Source: CAIWHR01 sp963781285
Lineage (GTDB): Bacteria > Pseudomonadota > Gammaproteobacteria > Burkholderiales > Casimicrobiaceae
Assembly: GCA_963781285.1 (NCBI GenBank)
Contig: CAWAFI010000025.1
Coordinates: 1-64,000 of the forward strand
Length of the DNA: 64,000 nt
Direction of reading: 5' to 3'
The notes beneath the pieces are model-generated. The model was not told where the DNA came from. It saw only the letters and a program-made list of their open reading frames with translations, and did no database searches. Below, piece after piece: positions 42,215 to 51,065 of the stretch. The position numbers and the translations under genes were made by a program. The number at the start of each line of letters is the position of its first letter. The stretch's first letter is position 1.

Positions 42215-42547
42215 ATGTATACGTACTACGACTATCTTGATCTGGCACCGGGCGCGAGCACAGCGCGAATCGATGCTGCGTACGCGCAAATCATCGAGCG
42301 TTTCGGATGCGGAACCACCGACGGGGGCCAGGACCTTTCCGGTCTCGTGCGGATGATCCACGCGGCCTACGAAGTGCTGTCGAATCCCGACGCGCGCCGT
42401 CGTTACGATGCCCAACTGGACCAGGAAGCGGCGATGGCCGACGCCGAACTCAAGGCGTCGCTCGACCAGCAGTCAAGCCGGCAACCGCGCCGAGTTCAGG
42501 ACGTGCCGGTCCCGCTGCTCAACGTGCTGCGCGCACTCGCAGCCTAA
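42215..42547 (+). CDS. J-domain-like protein without the HPD motif
   Basis: This 110-residue protein starts MYTYYDYLDLAPGASTARID and has the J-domain helices (AAYAQIIERF and MIHAAYEVLSNPDARRRYD). The loop between them reads GCGTTDGGQD where HPD should be. Without HPD it cannot stimulate Hsp70, so it is probably a J-like binding domain. The C-terminal 40 residues are charged and end in PVPLLNVLRALAA. Start chosen at ATG 42215 behind a GAGGAGACAG ribosome site. Confidence 0.75.
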   Translation: MYTYYDYLDLAPGASTARIDAAYAQIIERFGCGTTDGGQDLSGLVRMIHAAYEVLSNPDARRRYDAQLDQEAAMADAELKASLDQQSSRQPRRVQDVPVPLLNVLRALAA

Positions 42548-43051
42548 TCCGCCCAGCGACAGGTTTGACGGTCGCCGGGATTTTCATACTGCAAACAGCG
42601 ATGCGGTCGGCGGCCGTCTTTTTCTCGAAACGTCACGCGATGCGTGCGGACTCGGCCCGGTGTCGCACTGACGCGAAGTGGCGCCGTACGTCGCTCCCCG
42701 CTCCGCGTTCGACGCGGCGCGCAGCCGACACGACCGAGCGCAGGGCAGCACCGCCGGCCCGTACTCGTGCCGCACCGGCACACCGGCCGCGCTTGCGTCC
42801 GCGTCCGATGCTGCTCGTCCCACGCGGTTTCGTGCCGTTGCGCATTCATTGATCGCGCGCGATCGGGCGACGCAATATCCCGGGCAACAGGGGCGCGATG
42901 GATCGTGCCTCCGCACGCATGCACGATTCCGTGTTGTGCAACCCGCGAACTGGAGCTGCTCGCGCTGGCAAAGATCTTGCTGTAGCTGTGAGCGAGGACC
43001 ATCGACAACGCGCCGCACGACGGACGGAACGGCAAACGCGGAGGATTCGAC
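42548..43051. other. intergenic, no gene recognised
   Basis: These 504 bases are open in several frames because of high GC, but every frame is Arg/Ala-rich and none has a recognisable domain, good ribosome site or terminator. A GGAGG ribosome site for the next gene sits at its right end. Confidence 0.45.
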
Positions 43052-43456
43052 GTGGAAAAATGCATGAGCTGCCAGTACTACGACCGCAAGCACGCGAAGG
43101 CGACATCGGACGGCGCGCCCCAGTGGGGCCAATGCCGCCGGTCGGCGCCCATGCTGAATCCGGTGAACGCGAAGTCCTACATGATCGAAGGCATCTGGCC
43201 GACTGTTCGCGACGACGACTGGTGCGGCGAGTGGAAGCTCCTCGCGCGGCGCGTCGATTCCCGCGTTGCCGAAGCGCTCAACGCGCCGGTGATTGCAGCC
43301 CAATCGCTGCCCACCCCATCGCCGCGTGCCGGACCGCTGACGACAATAGCGCCCAACGTCGGCAACGGCGCCGCAGGCGGGAGTCGGGTGTTCGCAAGCA
43401 TGGCGCCGGCAGCCGCACCCGCCGCGGCTGGCATGGCCCGACCGGGCAGCGACTGA
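43052..43456 (+). CDS. small Cys-rich protein of unknown function
   Basis: This 134-residue protein starts MEKCMSCQYYDRKH and has further Cys in WGQCRRSAP and DDDWCGEWK, a four-Cys arrangement that could bind zinc or iron. The C-terminal half is low-complexity (Ala, Pro, Gly). GTG is the start codon with a GGAGG ribosome site. I recognise the N-terminal pattern as a conserved unnamed betaproteobacterial family. Confidence 0.7.
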   Translation: MEKCMSCQYYDRKHAKATSDGAPQWGQCRRSAPMLNPVNAKSYMIEGIWPTVRDDDWCGEWKLLARRVDSRVAEALNAPVIAAQSLPTPSPRAGPLTTIAPNVGNGAAGGSRVFASMAPAAAPAAAGMARPGSD

Positions 43457-43457
43457 T

Positions 43458-43745
43458 TCAGGCGCCGTCGACGGCGACCATGTTCATCCGGGCGGCGCCG
43501 GCGCGCTTCGTGCGCGCGGCGCTGTATTCCGGCGACGCATAGAAACGCCGGATTGCGTCGCCGTCGGGAAATTCGAGCACGACGATCCGGTGCGGCCGCC
43601 AATCGCCTTCCAGCACCGTGGTGACACCTCCCCGCGCGAGATAGCGGCCGCCGTAACGCTCGACGGCCGGCTTCGCGAGCGCCTTGTACTCCTCGTAACG
43701 CGCGGGATCGGTGACCTCGCAATCGACCAGGATGTAGGCGGGCAT
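43458..43745 (-). CDS. DUF1330 family protein
   Basis: This 95-residue ferredoxin-like protein starts MPAYILVDCEVTDPARYEEY and has RYLARGGVTTVLEGDWRPHR and EFPDGDAIRRFYASPEY, the full signature of DUF1330, whose function is unknown. It converges with the Cys-rich gene, with one base between the two stop codons. It is soluble and small, and probably works as a dimer. Confidence 0.93.
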   Translation of the reverse strand: MPAYILVDCEVTDPARYEEYKALAKPAVERYGGRYLARGGVTTVLEGDWRPHRIVVLEFPDGDAIRRFYASPEYSAARTKRAGAARMNMVAVDGA

Positions 43746-43863
43746 CTAGCGTCCTCCGTTTGAGTGCGCGGGTCACTGCGGCGGCTGTCCCGCAAGGCGA
43801 AAGCTGTTAGTCTTGCGATCTGCAGGGCCTTTTCGGCGCCAGGTTCCACTATCGTCGCGGTTC

Positions 43864-46602
43864 ATGCAAGCCGCGCGTCCTCCGCATCGCCCGATGCCAT
43901 CATCCGCTGGCCCGTTCGAAGACGCGTTCGTTTCGGGCGCGACCGTCGTCACTCCGAACCGCCGCCTCGCGCGAGCGCTCGTGGCGCGCCACGACGAAGC
44001 GCAGCGCGCGGCAGGACTCGCGGTCTGGCCGGCGGCGAGGGCGCTGCCGTGGGACGCCTGGCTCACGACGCTGTGGCAGCAGGCGCTCGAGGCGGACATC
44101 GTCCCGGACGGCGCGAGGTTGCGGACGCCAGTCCAGGCCGCGCACGCATGGAATCGGATCGTCGCCGCGAATGCGGCTCCACTGATCGATGCGCGCGGGG
44201 CGGCCGTGCTTGCTGCCGACGCATGGTCGATCGTCCACGCCTGGGGCGCAAGCGGCGAGAGTTGGCGGGCATGGGCGGGTAGCGGCGATGTCGACGACGA
44301 TGCGTCGGCATTCGCGCGCTGGGCCGCGCGCTACGCCGCCGCGCTCGCCGCCAGCAGCAGCATCGATCCGGCGCAGCTTCCCGACCGGCTAGCCGCGTGG
44401 GCGACGCGTATTGCTGCTTTGCGCGGAGCGAGATTCGTGCTCGCCGGATTCATCGAGTTTTCGCCCCAGCAGGAGCGCCTGATCGCGGCCCTCGTTGCGG
44501 CGGGTGCGCACATCGCACGGGAAGACACGCTGCCTGCGAAACCAGGGCTAGCGCGCCTCGCATGCGGGGCGACACCGAGGGACGAGCTCGCGCTTGCACT
44601 GGCTTGGGCGCGCGATCGCGCCCTTGCGCGGCCGAGCGCGACGATCGGCATCGTCGTCGAGGACCTCGCGGGGCGCCGGGACGAAGTGCAGGCGCTCGCG
44701 GACGACATCGTGTGTCCGGCGCTGCAATGGCCAGCCGAGCTGGAGACGGCGCGCCCGTACAACCTGTCGCTCGGCACGGCATTGTCCGATGTTCCACTGG
44801 TTGCGGCGGCGCTCGATCTCATCGGCTGGGCCGACGCACCGCTGCCAGTCGGGCGTGCCGCCGCGCTGCTGCGCTCGCCTTACGTGGCAGTCGGACCCGA
44901 TGCATGGATGCTGCGCGCACGACTCGAAGCCGATTGGCTGAAGCAGGGCCGCCGCAGCATTTCGATGCGCGGCGCGCTGGCCGCCCTGCGCGATGCCGAT
45001 CAGCCGCTCGCGCAGCGATGGGCCGACGCGCGCGACCGCCACCGCGTGCCTGCGCACGGAACGCCGCGCGCGTTCGCCGAAGCATGGCGCGAATGGCTCG
45101 CGGCGCTGGGCTGGCCTGGCAGCCGCGTGCCGGGAAGCGCCGAGTATCAGGCGCGCGCCGTTTGGGACGACGCGCTGGCGACGTTCGCGACGTTGGGTTC
45201 GGTCGAGGCCGAGCTCGCGCGCGTCGACGCGCTTGCCGCGCTGCGCGCACAACTGACTGCGGCCATCTTCCAGCCGGAATCTCCGCCGGCGCCAATCCAG
45301 ATTCTCGGCGTGCTGGAGGCGGCAGGACTTCCGTTCGATGCGTTGTGGGTCGCCGGGCTTGCGGCGGAACGCTGGCCGGCGGCGCCGCAGCCCAACCCCT
45401 TGCTCCCCATCGTTTGGCAACGTGAACGCAACGTGCCGCGCGCGTCGGCGGCGCGGGAGCTCGCGTACGCGCAGGCGCTGACCGCGCAGTTCGCGCGCGC
45501 GGCGCCGCAGGTCGTGTTCTCGTATGCACGCAGCGCGGACGATCATTCGCGTTCACCATCGTGGCTGCTGCCAGCGGCGCCGCCGCTCGCGAGCGACGAA
45601 GTCGCGATTCCCGTCTCGACAGCGCGTGTGCAATTCGCGCTCGCAGCGTCGCGCGAGAGGATGGTCGACGACCGTGCGCCGCAGCTGCCGGCCGGAAGTC
45701 CCATGCGAGGCGGCGCGAGCCTGATCGAGGCGCAGGGCGATTGTCCGTTCAAGGCCGCCGCGACCTACCGACTCGCGGCCGAGACATGGCCGGTCCCGGT
45801 CGACGGCCTGTCGGCGCAGGAGCGCGGGACGCTCGCGCACGCCGCGCTGACGGCATTCTGGTGCGACGTGCGAACCCAGGCCGCGCTGGTAGAGCTCGCG
45901 CCCGCGACACTCGCGGCGAAAATCGCCGCCGCGGTCGAGGCGGCCATCGTCGCAATTCCTGCCGCGCGCTGGCGCAACCTGCTCCCGGTGGTAGCGGCCG
46001 GCGAGTCGGCCCGGTTGGCAACGCTCGTCGGGTCGTGGCTTCAGGCGCAGGAGCGCGACCGGCCGCCGTTCTCAGTGCTGGGTACCGAAATGACGCTGCC
46101 GCTGACGCTAGGCGGATTGTCGCTGCAATTACGGCTGGATCGCCTCGACGCGCTCGCGGACGGAGGCACCGCGATCATCGATTACAAGACCGGGCGAACG
46201 AAACCGCCGGAGGCCTGGTTCGAGCCGCGGCCGCAGGCGCCGCAGCTCGGCCTCTACGCGCTCGCGCGGCGCGCGGCGGCGCCGGCGGAGCATCTTCGCG
46301 CCGTGGCCTACGCCCAGATTCGTCCGGGCGAGTTCAAGGTGCACGGGATTGCAGCGGACAACAACGCCTGGCCCGCGCTGAAGCTTCCGTCCAGTCTCAG
46401 GAAGGTGGCGCTCGCCGATTGGTCCGCCGTCGAGGCGCGCTGGGCGGCCTCGCTCGGCGCGCTAGCCGCCGACATTGCCGCGGGGGCCGCTGCCGTGGCG
46501 CCGCGGGATGCGCGGAAGACCTGCGCGCACTGTGGCCTGCAGCCATTCTGCCGCATCGGCGCGCTCGCGATCGCGGACCGCGAACGGAACGAGGATGAGT
46601 GA
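43864..46602 (+). CDS. AddB-like RecB-family nuclease / inactive helicase
   Basis: This 912-residue protein has helicase-like regions without a Walker A motif (ATVVTPNRRLARALVAR, FVLAGFIEFSPQQERLI) and a C-terminal RecB-type nuclease with LQLRLDRLDALADGGTAI and IIDYKTG, then Cys residues in TCAHCGLQPFC that with an earlier Cys (GDCPFKAAA) form the AddB-type Fe-S clamp. It pairs with the helicase at 46595 to process double-strand breaks as AddAB does. The two genes overlap by eight bases. Start at ATG 43864 was chosen; 43813 is an alternative. Confidence 0.88.
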   Translation: MQAARPPHRPMPSSAGPFEDAFVSGATVVTPNRRLARALVARHDEAQRAAGLAVWPAARALPWDAWLTTLWQQALEADIVPDGARLRTPVQAAHAWNRIVAANAAPLIDARGAAVLAADAWSIVHAWGASGESWRAWAGSGDVDDDASAFARWAARYAAALAASSSIDPAQLPDRLAAWATRIAALRGARFVLAGFIEFSPQQERLIAALVAAGAHIAREDTLPAKPGLARLACGATPRDELALALAWARDRALARPSATIGIVVEDLAGRRDEVQALADDIVCPALQWPAELETARPYNLSLGTALSDVPLVAAALDLIGWADAPLPVGRAAALLRSPYVAVGPDAWMLRARLEADWLKQGRRSISMRGALAALRDADQPLAQRWADARDRHRVPAHGTPRAFAEAWREWLAALGWPGSRVPGSAEYQARAVWDDALATFATLGSVEAELARVDALAALRAQLTAAIFQPESPPAPIQILGVLEAAGLPFDALWVAGLAAERWPAAPQPNPLLPIVWQRERNVPRASAARELAYAQALTAQFARAAPQVVFSYARSADDHSRSPSWLLPAAPPLASDEVAIPVSTARVQFALAASRERMVDDRAPQLPAGSPMRGGASLIEAQGDCPFKAAATYRLAAETWPVPVDGLSAQERGTLAHAALTAFWCDVRTQAALVELAPATLAAKIAAAVEAAIVAIPAARWRNLLPVVAAGESARLATLVGSWLQAQERDRPPFSVLGTEMTLPLTLGGLSLQLRLDRLDALADGGTAIIDYKTGRTKPPEAWFEPRPQAPQLGLYALARRAAAPAEHLRAVAYAQIRPGEFKVHGIAADNNAWPALKLPSSLRKVALADWSAVEARWAASLGALAADIAAGAAAVAPRDARKTCAHCGLQPFCRIGALAIADRERNEDE

Positions 46603-49600
46603 CGGACCGATGGAGTCAGCCGTGCGCGCGGCCGATGCCGCGGCGCGCGAGTGCGCTCTCGACGTCGAGCGTTCGTTCCTCGTCCAGGCACCAGCAGGAT
46701 CCGGCAAGACCGAGCTCCTGATCCGGCGCTTCCTCGCGCTGCTCGCGCGCGTCGACCGGCCCGAGCGTATCGTCGCGATGACGTTCACGCGCAAGGCGGC
46801 GGGGGAGATGCGCGAGCGGATCGTCCGCGCGCTGCGCGAAGCCGAAGCGGCAAAGCCCGTGACGTCGCCACACGAAGGGCGGGTACGCGATCTGGCGTGC
46901 GCCGCGCTCGCCCAGGACAAGCGGCACGGTTGGAACCTGATCGCCCATCCGGCGCGGCTCGCCGTGCAGACGATCGATGCGTTGAGCGCAGGGCTCGCGC
47001 GGCAGGCGCCGCTGGCCACGAGGTTGGGCGCCGCGCCGCGCTTCGAGGAGCGGGCGCAAGCGCTCTATGTCGATGCGGTGCGCGACACACTGGCCGGCGC
47101 CTCCGCGGCCGATCCGGGATGGCGGACCCTGCTCGCCCATTGGGCCAACGACGCCGGCGCGACCGTGACGCTCCTGGCCGGGATGCTCGGCAAGCGGGAC
47201 CAATGGCTGCGCGCGCTTTCCCACGATGACCGCGCCCGATTTCGCGCGACGCTGGAGGCGACGCTTGCCGAGGAGGTCCGCAGCGGGCTCGAGGCAATAG
47301 CCGCGGCAATCCCGCCGTCGTTCGCGGCGGCGCTGGCACCGCTGGAACGCCATGCCGCCCTGCATCTCGATGGCAGCACGCGCGCTTCGCATCTCGCGTC
47401 CGAACTTCTCGCGTGTGCCGATGCGGGCGGGCGGCCGCCGGCAACGGTTGCGGCGCTGAATCAATGGCGCGCACTGGCGTCGTGGCTGCTCGTCGCGAAC
47501 CATGCGCGATTCCGCGCGAAGGTCGACAAGAATGACGGCTTTCCGTCGAAAGGCACGGGGAAGGAAGCGGTCAAGCGGCAGCGAATGAATACGGACATGA
47601 AGGAGCTGCTGGGCACTCTCGAAGCCGTGCCAGGGCTCGCGGAAGCGCTCGACGCGGCACGCCGTCTGCCGACAGCGCAGTATATGGACGAGACGTGGGC
47701 GATCGTGTCCGCGCTGCTCGATGTGCTGCCGCGGCTCGCCGCGCAGCTGATGCTCACGTTCGGTGGCGCCGGCGCAATCGACTTCACGCAGGGGACGATG
47801 GCCGCATTGTCTGCGCTCGGCAGCGAGGACGCGCCGACCGATCTGCTGCTGAGGCTCGATCTGTGGATCGAGCATCTGCTGATCGACGAATTCCAGGACA
47901 CGTCGTTCGTCCAGCTCGCCCTGATCCGGCGCCTGACGGCCGGCTGGCAACCGGGCGACGGCCGTACGTTGTTCGCCGTCGGCGATCCGATGCAGTCGAT
48001 CTACCGCTTCCGCGATGCCGAAGTGCGGATCTTCGTCGAAGCGCAGGCCAAGCGGCAAGTCGGCGACGTGCCGGTCGAGAACCTCGTCCTCGCGCGCAAT
48101 TTCCGTTCGCACGCCGGGCTCGTGAATTGGGTGAACGGCCTGTTTCCAGGTGTCCTTGGCAGCCACAGCGACCCGTGGCGCGGCGTGGTCGCGTTCTCGC
48201 CGGCGATCGCAGACGCGCCGGCGCTTCCGGGACGCGCGGTGACGATCGACCTGCTGCCGGACGATGCAACGGAGGCAGAATGTGTCGTCGACCACGTCAG
48301 GTCCGCGCTGGAGCACGAAGCGCAGAGCATTGCCGTGCTCGTGCGTGCGCGCACGCACCTCGATTGCCTGCTGCCGGCGTTGCGCACGGCCGGGATCGAT
48401 TACGCCGCGGTCGAGCTCGATGCGCTCGCCGAGCGTCAGGCAGTGCTCGATCTCGTTTCGTTGACGCACGCGCTCACCCAGCCAGCCGACCGGCTCGCGT
48501 GGCTCGCGGTGCTGCGTGCGCCGTGGTGTGGACTCGCCTTGCCCGACCTTTTCGCCGTCGCGGCGGCTGCCGATGCGCATCCCTTGAGGTCGATCGCCGC
48601 CACCGTGGAAGAGGACGACGCCATTGCGGGCCTGTCCGAGGATGGCCGGGCGCGTCTTGAGCGAATCGCGCGGTACCTGCGTCCGGCGCTTGCCGCGCGC
48701 GGGCGCGCATCGCTCGCGCGCCGGGTGCGCGGCGCGTGGCTCGCATTGGGCGGCGCGGCGACGCTGGACGAGGCGCTCGACATCGATGCGGCCGAGCGCT
48801 ATTTCGCGTTGTTGGCCGAGCACGAAGTCGCCGGCGACATTCCGGATTGGGCGGTCTTTGTTGCTGCCCTCGACGAACTCCGCGCCGAACCCGGTGCCGC
48901 AATCGCCGCGCGCGTGCAGGTGATGACGTTGCATCGCGCGAAAGGGCTCGAGTTCGATACGGTGATCATGCCGGGGCTCGCGCGCGCGTCGCGCCGCGGC
49001 GAACCCGAAGCGCTGCGCTGGCGGCTTCGCCCGCAGGGCCTGCTGCTGGCACCCGCGCGGGCCCGAGGCGGTGATGTCGATCCCGTCCACGCGTATCTCG
49101 GGTACCTCGCCGACGGCGAGGAGCGCGCCGAGCTCGCGCGCCTGCTCTACGTTGGCTGCACGCGCGCCAAGTCGCGCCTGCATCTGACGGCGAAGCTCGC
49201 GAGCGAGGCTATCGCTAACGGCCCGCTCGCGTGGAAGCGGCCGGCCCCGGGATCGTCGCTGGCACGCCTCTGGGATTCGCTCGGCAATTCAGTCGCGTCG
49301 CCAGTGGCGGTCGCAGCGGCGTCGCCGGCGGTGCCGGCATCATCACGCCTGCTGGCGCGATTTCCCACCCGTTGGATGACTCCCCTTCCCGAGGCGGGGG
49401 TCCCGGTCGCGTCGCTTCCGGAAGCGCGACAGGATACGCCGCCGTTCGACTGGGCGCGCGAGACCGCAAGGCACATCGGCGTCGTCGTCCACCGCCTGTT
49501 CGCGCAGATTGCGCGCGAGGGCCCTGCCCATTGGAACGCAACGCGGCTTGCCACAACCGGCCAGCGCATCCGCATGGAGCTTGCGGGTGAGGGCGTCGAC

Positions 49601-49987
49601 GCCGCGGATCTCGACGCCGCGGTGGTGCAGGTGGAGGCGGCAGTGCGCAACGTGCTGGGCGATGCGCGCGGCCGCTGGGTTTGCGCGACGGAGCACGCGG
49701 AAGCAGCGAGCGAATGGGCGCTGGCGGGCGTCGACGGCGCAGCGATCGTGCACGTGGTCCTCGACCGCACGTTCGTCGCCGACGGCGTGCGCTGGATCAT
49801 CGACTTCAAGACTGGCAGTCACGAAGGCGCCGACGTCGAGGCTTTCCTCGCTCGCGAGGTCGAGCGCTACCGGGGCCAGCTCGAGCGCTATGGACGGCTC
49901 GTCGCCGCTCTCGACGCGCGGCCGATCCGGCTCGCCCTCTACTACCCGCTGTTGCGTGCGTGGCGCGAATGGCCCTTTCAGGGTTGA
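46595..49987 (+). CDS. AddA-like UvrD/RecB-family helicase-nuclease
   Basis: This 1,130-residue SF1 helicase has the Walker A motif QAPAGSGKTELL (about 31-42), motif Ia MTFTRKAAGEM, motif II LLIDEFQDTS, motif III FAVGDPMQSIYRFR, motif V VMTLHRAKGLEFD and motif VI LLYVGCTRAKSRL. The C-terminal nuclease has RWIIDFKTGS. It resembles AddA/RecB-type enzymes of betaproteobacteria that work in recombinational repair of double-strand breaks. It is translationally coupled to the AddB-like gene through an eight-base overlap (ATGAGTGA). Confidence 0.92.
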   Translation: MSDGPMESAVRAADAAARECALDVERSFLVQAPAGSGKTELLIRRFLALLARVDRPERIVAMTFTRKAAGEMRERIVRALREAEAAKPVTSPHEGRVRDLACAALAQDKRHGWNLIAHPARLAVQTIDALSAGLARQAPLATRLGAAPRFEERAQALYVDAVRDTLAGASAADPGWRTLLAHWANDAGATVTLLAGMLGKRDQWLRALSHDDRARFRATLEATLAEEVRSGLEAIAAAIPPSFAAALAPLERHAALHLDGSTRASHLASELLACADAGGRPPATVAALNQWRALASWLLVANHARFRAKVDKNDGFPSKGTGKEAVKRQRMNTDMKELLGTLEAVPGLAEALDAARRLPTAQYMDETWAIVSALLDVLPRLAAQLMLTFGGAGAIDFTQGTMAALSALGSEDAPTDLLLRLDLWIEHLLIDEFQDTSFVQLALIRRLTAGWQPGDGRTLFAVGDPMQSIYRFRDAEVRIFVEAQAKRQVGDVPVENLVLARNFRSHAGLVNWVNGLFPGVLGSHSDPWRGVVAFSPAIADAPALPGRAVTIDLLPDDATEAECVVDHVRSALEHEAQSIAVLVRARTHLDCLLPALRTAGIDYAAVELDALAERQAVLDLVSLTHALTQPADRLAWLAVLRAPWCGLALPDLFAVAAAADAHPLRSIAATVEEDDAIAGLSEDGRARLERIARYLRPALAARGRASLARRVRGAWLALGGAATLDEALDIDAAERYFALLAEHEVAGDIPDWAVFVAALDELRAEPGAAIAARVQVMTLHRAKGLEFDTVIMPGLARASRRGEPEALRWRLRPQGLLLAPARARGGDVDPVHAYLGYLADGEERAELARLLYVGCTRAKSRLHLTAKLASEAIANGPLAWKRPAPGSSLARLWDSLGNSVASPVAVAAASPAVPASSRLLARFPTRWMTPLPEAGVPVASLPEARQDTPPFDWARETARHIGVVVHRLFAQIAREGPAHWNATRLATTGQRIRMELAGEGVDAADLDAAVVQVEAAVRNVLGDARGRWVCATEHAEAASEWALAGVDGAAIVHVVLDRTFVADGVRWIIDFKTGSHEGADVEAFLAREVERYRGQLERYGRLVAALDARPIRLALYYPLLRAWREWPFQG

Positions 49988-50065
49988 CCGAGCCGTCCCC
50001 GCTTGCGGGGCACGGCGGTCCGAAATCGGCTAAAATTCATAGTTTTGTTGCGCTGAGGCAATTCC

Positions 50066-51022
50066 GTGCGGATTTTTCGCAGGCTGCCGGCGTCGGCCGA
50101 CGATGGCATCGCGCTGACGATCGGCAATTTCGACGGCGTCCACCGCGGGCATCAGGCGATGCTCTCCCGGCTCACCGAAGCCGCGGAGGATCTGGCACTG
50201 CCGTCGGCCGTGTTGACGTTCGATCCGCATCCGCGCGAGTTCTTTGCCCACGAATCGGCGCCGCCGCGACTCTCGACGCTCCGCGCCAAGCTCGAGCGCT
50301 TCGCCAGCATTGGCGTCGACCGCGTGTATGTCGCGCGCTTCGACAGCCGCCTCGCGTCGCTGACGCCCGAGGCGTTCATCGACGACGTGCTGGTGCGCAG
50401 GCTCGGCACACGCTGGGTTCTGGTCGGCGAGGACTTCCGTTTTGGCAAGGGACGCAGCGGCGATATCGGGACGCTGCGCACCGCGGCGCGTACGTTCAGC
50501 GTCGAGGCAATGCGTACGGTGGCCGTCGAAGGCGAGCGCGCATCGTCAAGCGCAGTGCGTCATGCACTGGCGGCGGGCAACCTCGGGCACGCCGCGGCGA
50601 TGCTCGGACGGCCGTTCGCGATCGGGGGTCGCGTCGCGCACGGAGCAAAGCTGGGCCGCAACCTGGGTTTTCCGACCGCTAACCTCCGGCTTCCGCGCAA
50701 GCCGCCGGTCAGCGGCGTATTCGCCGTACGCGTGCACGGACTAGACGCAGCGCCGCATTCGGGCGTGGCGAGCGTGGGCGTTCGCCCCACGGTCGAAGCA
50801 ACCGGCGAGCCGTTGCTCGAAGTGTTCATCCTCGATTTCGACGACGTGATCTACGGTCGTCGCGTCGTCGTCGAGTTCCTGCACAAGCTGCGCGACGAGG
50901 CACGCTACCCCGATCTCGATGCGCTGGCGCACCAGATCCGCGCCGACGTCGCGCAGGCGCGCGGCTATTTCAGCGGGCTCCGCGCGCCAACGACTCCGGA
51001 GTCGAGCCTCGCCCAACGCTAA
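50066..51022 (+). CDS. ribF: bifunctional riboflavin kinase / FAD synthetase
   Basis: This 318-residue protein has the N-terminal adenylyltransferase part (LTIGNFDGVHRGHQAM with the HxGH-type motif, LTFDPHPREFF, VGEDFRFGKGRSGD) and the C-terminal flavokinase part (RVAHGAKLGRNLGFPTAN, GVFAVRVH, FILDFDDVIYG). It makes FMN and FAD, the cofactor also needed by the SagB-type enzyme. GTG is the start codon. It leads the ribF-ileS-lspA-ispH cluster, whose order is standard in proteobacteria. Confidence 0.96.
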   Translation: MRIFRRLPASADDGIALTIGNFDGVHRGHQAMLSRLTEAAEDLALPSAVLTFDPHPREFFAHESAPPRLSTLRAKLERFASIGVDRVYVARFDSRLASLTPEAFIDDVLVRRLGTRWVLVGEDFRFGKGRSGDIGTLRTAARTFSVEAMRTVAVEGERASSSAVRHALAAGNLGHAAAMLGRPFAIGGRVAHGAKLGRNLGFPTANLRLPRKPPVSGVFAVRVHGLDAAPHSGVASVGVRPTVEATGEPLLEVFILDFDDVIYGRRVVVEFLHKLRDEARYPDLDALAHQIRADVAQARGYFSGLRAPTTPESSLAQR

Positions 51023-51065
51023 GGCGCGACCCGCCCGACGACGGCGCGCAACCTTTGACCTCCCT

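Noticed and set aside
42548..43051. Several long frames on both strands
   Set aside because: All are Arg/Ala-rich high-GC frames without domains or ribosome sites.
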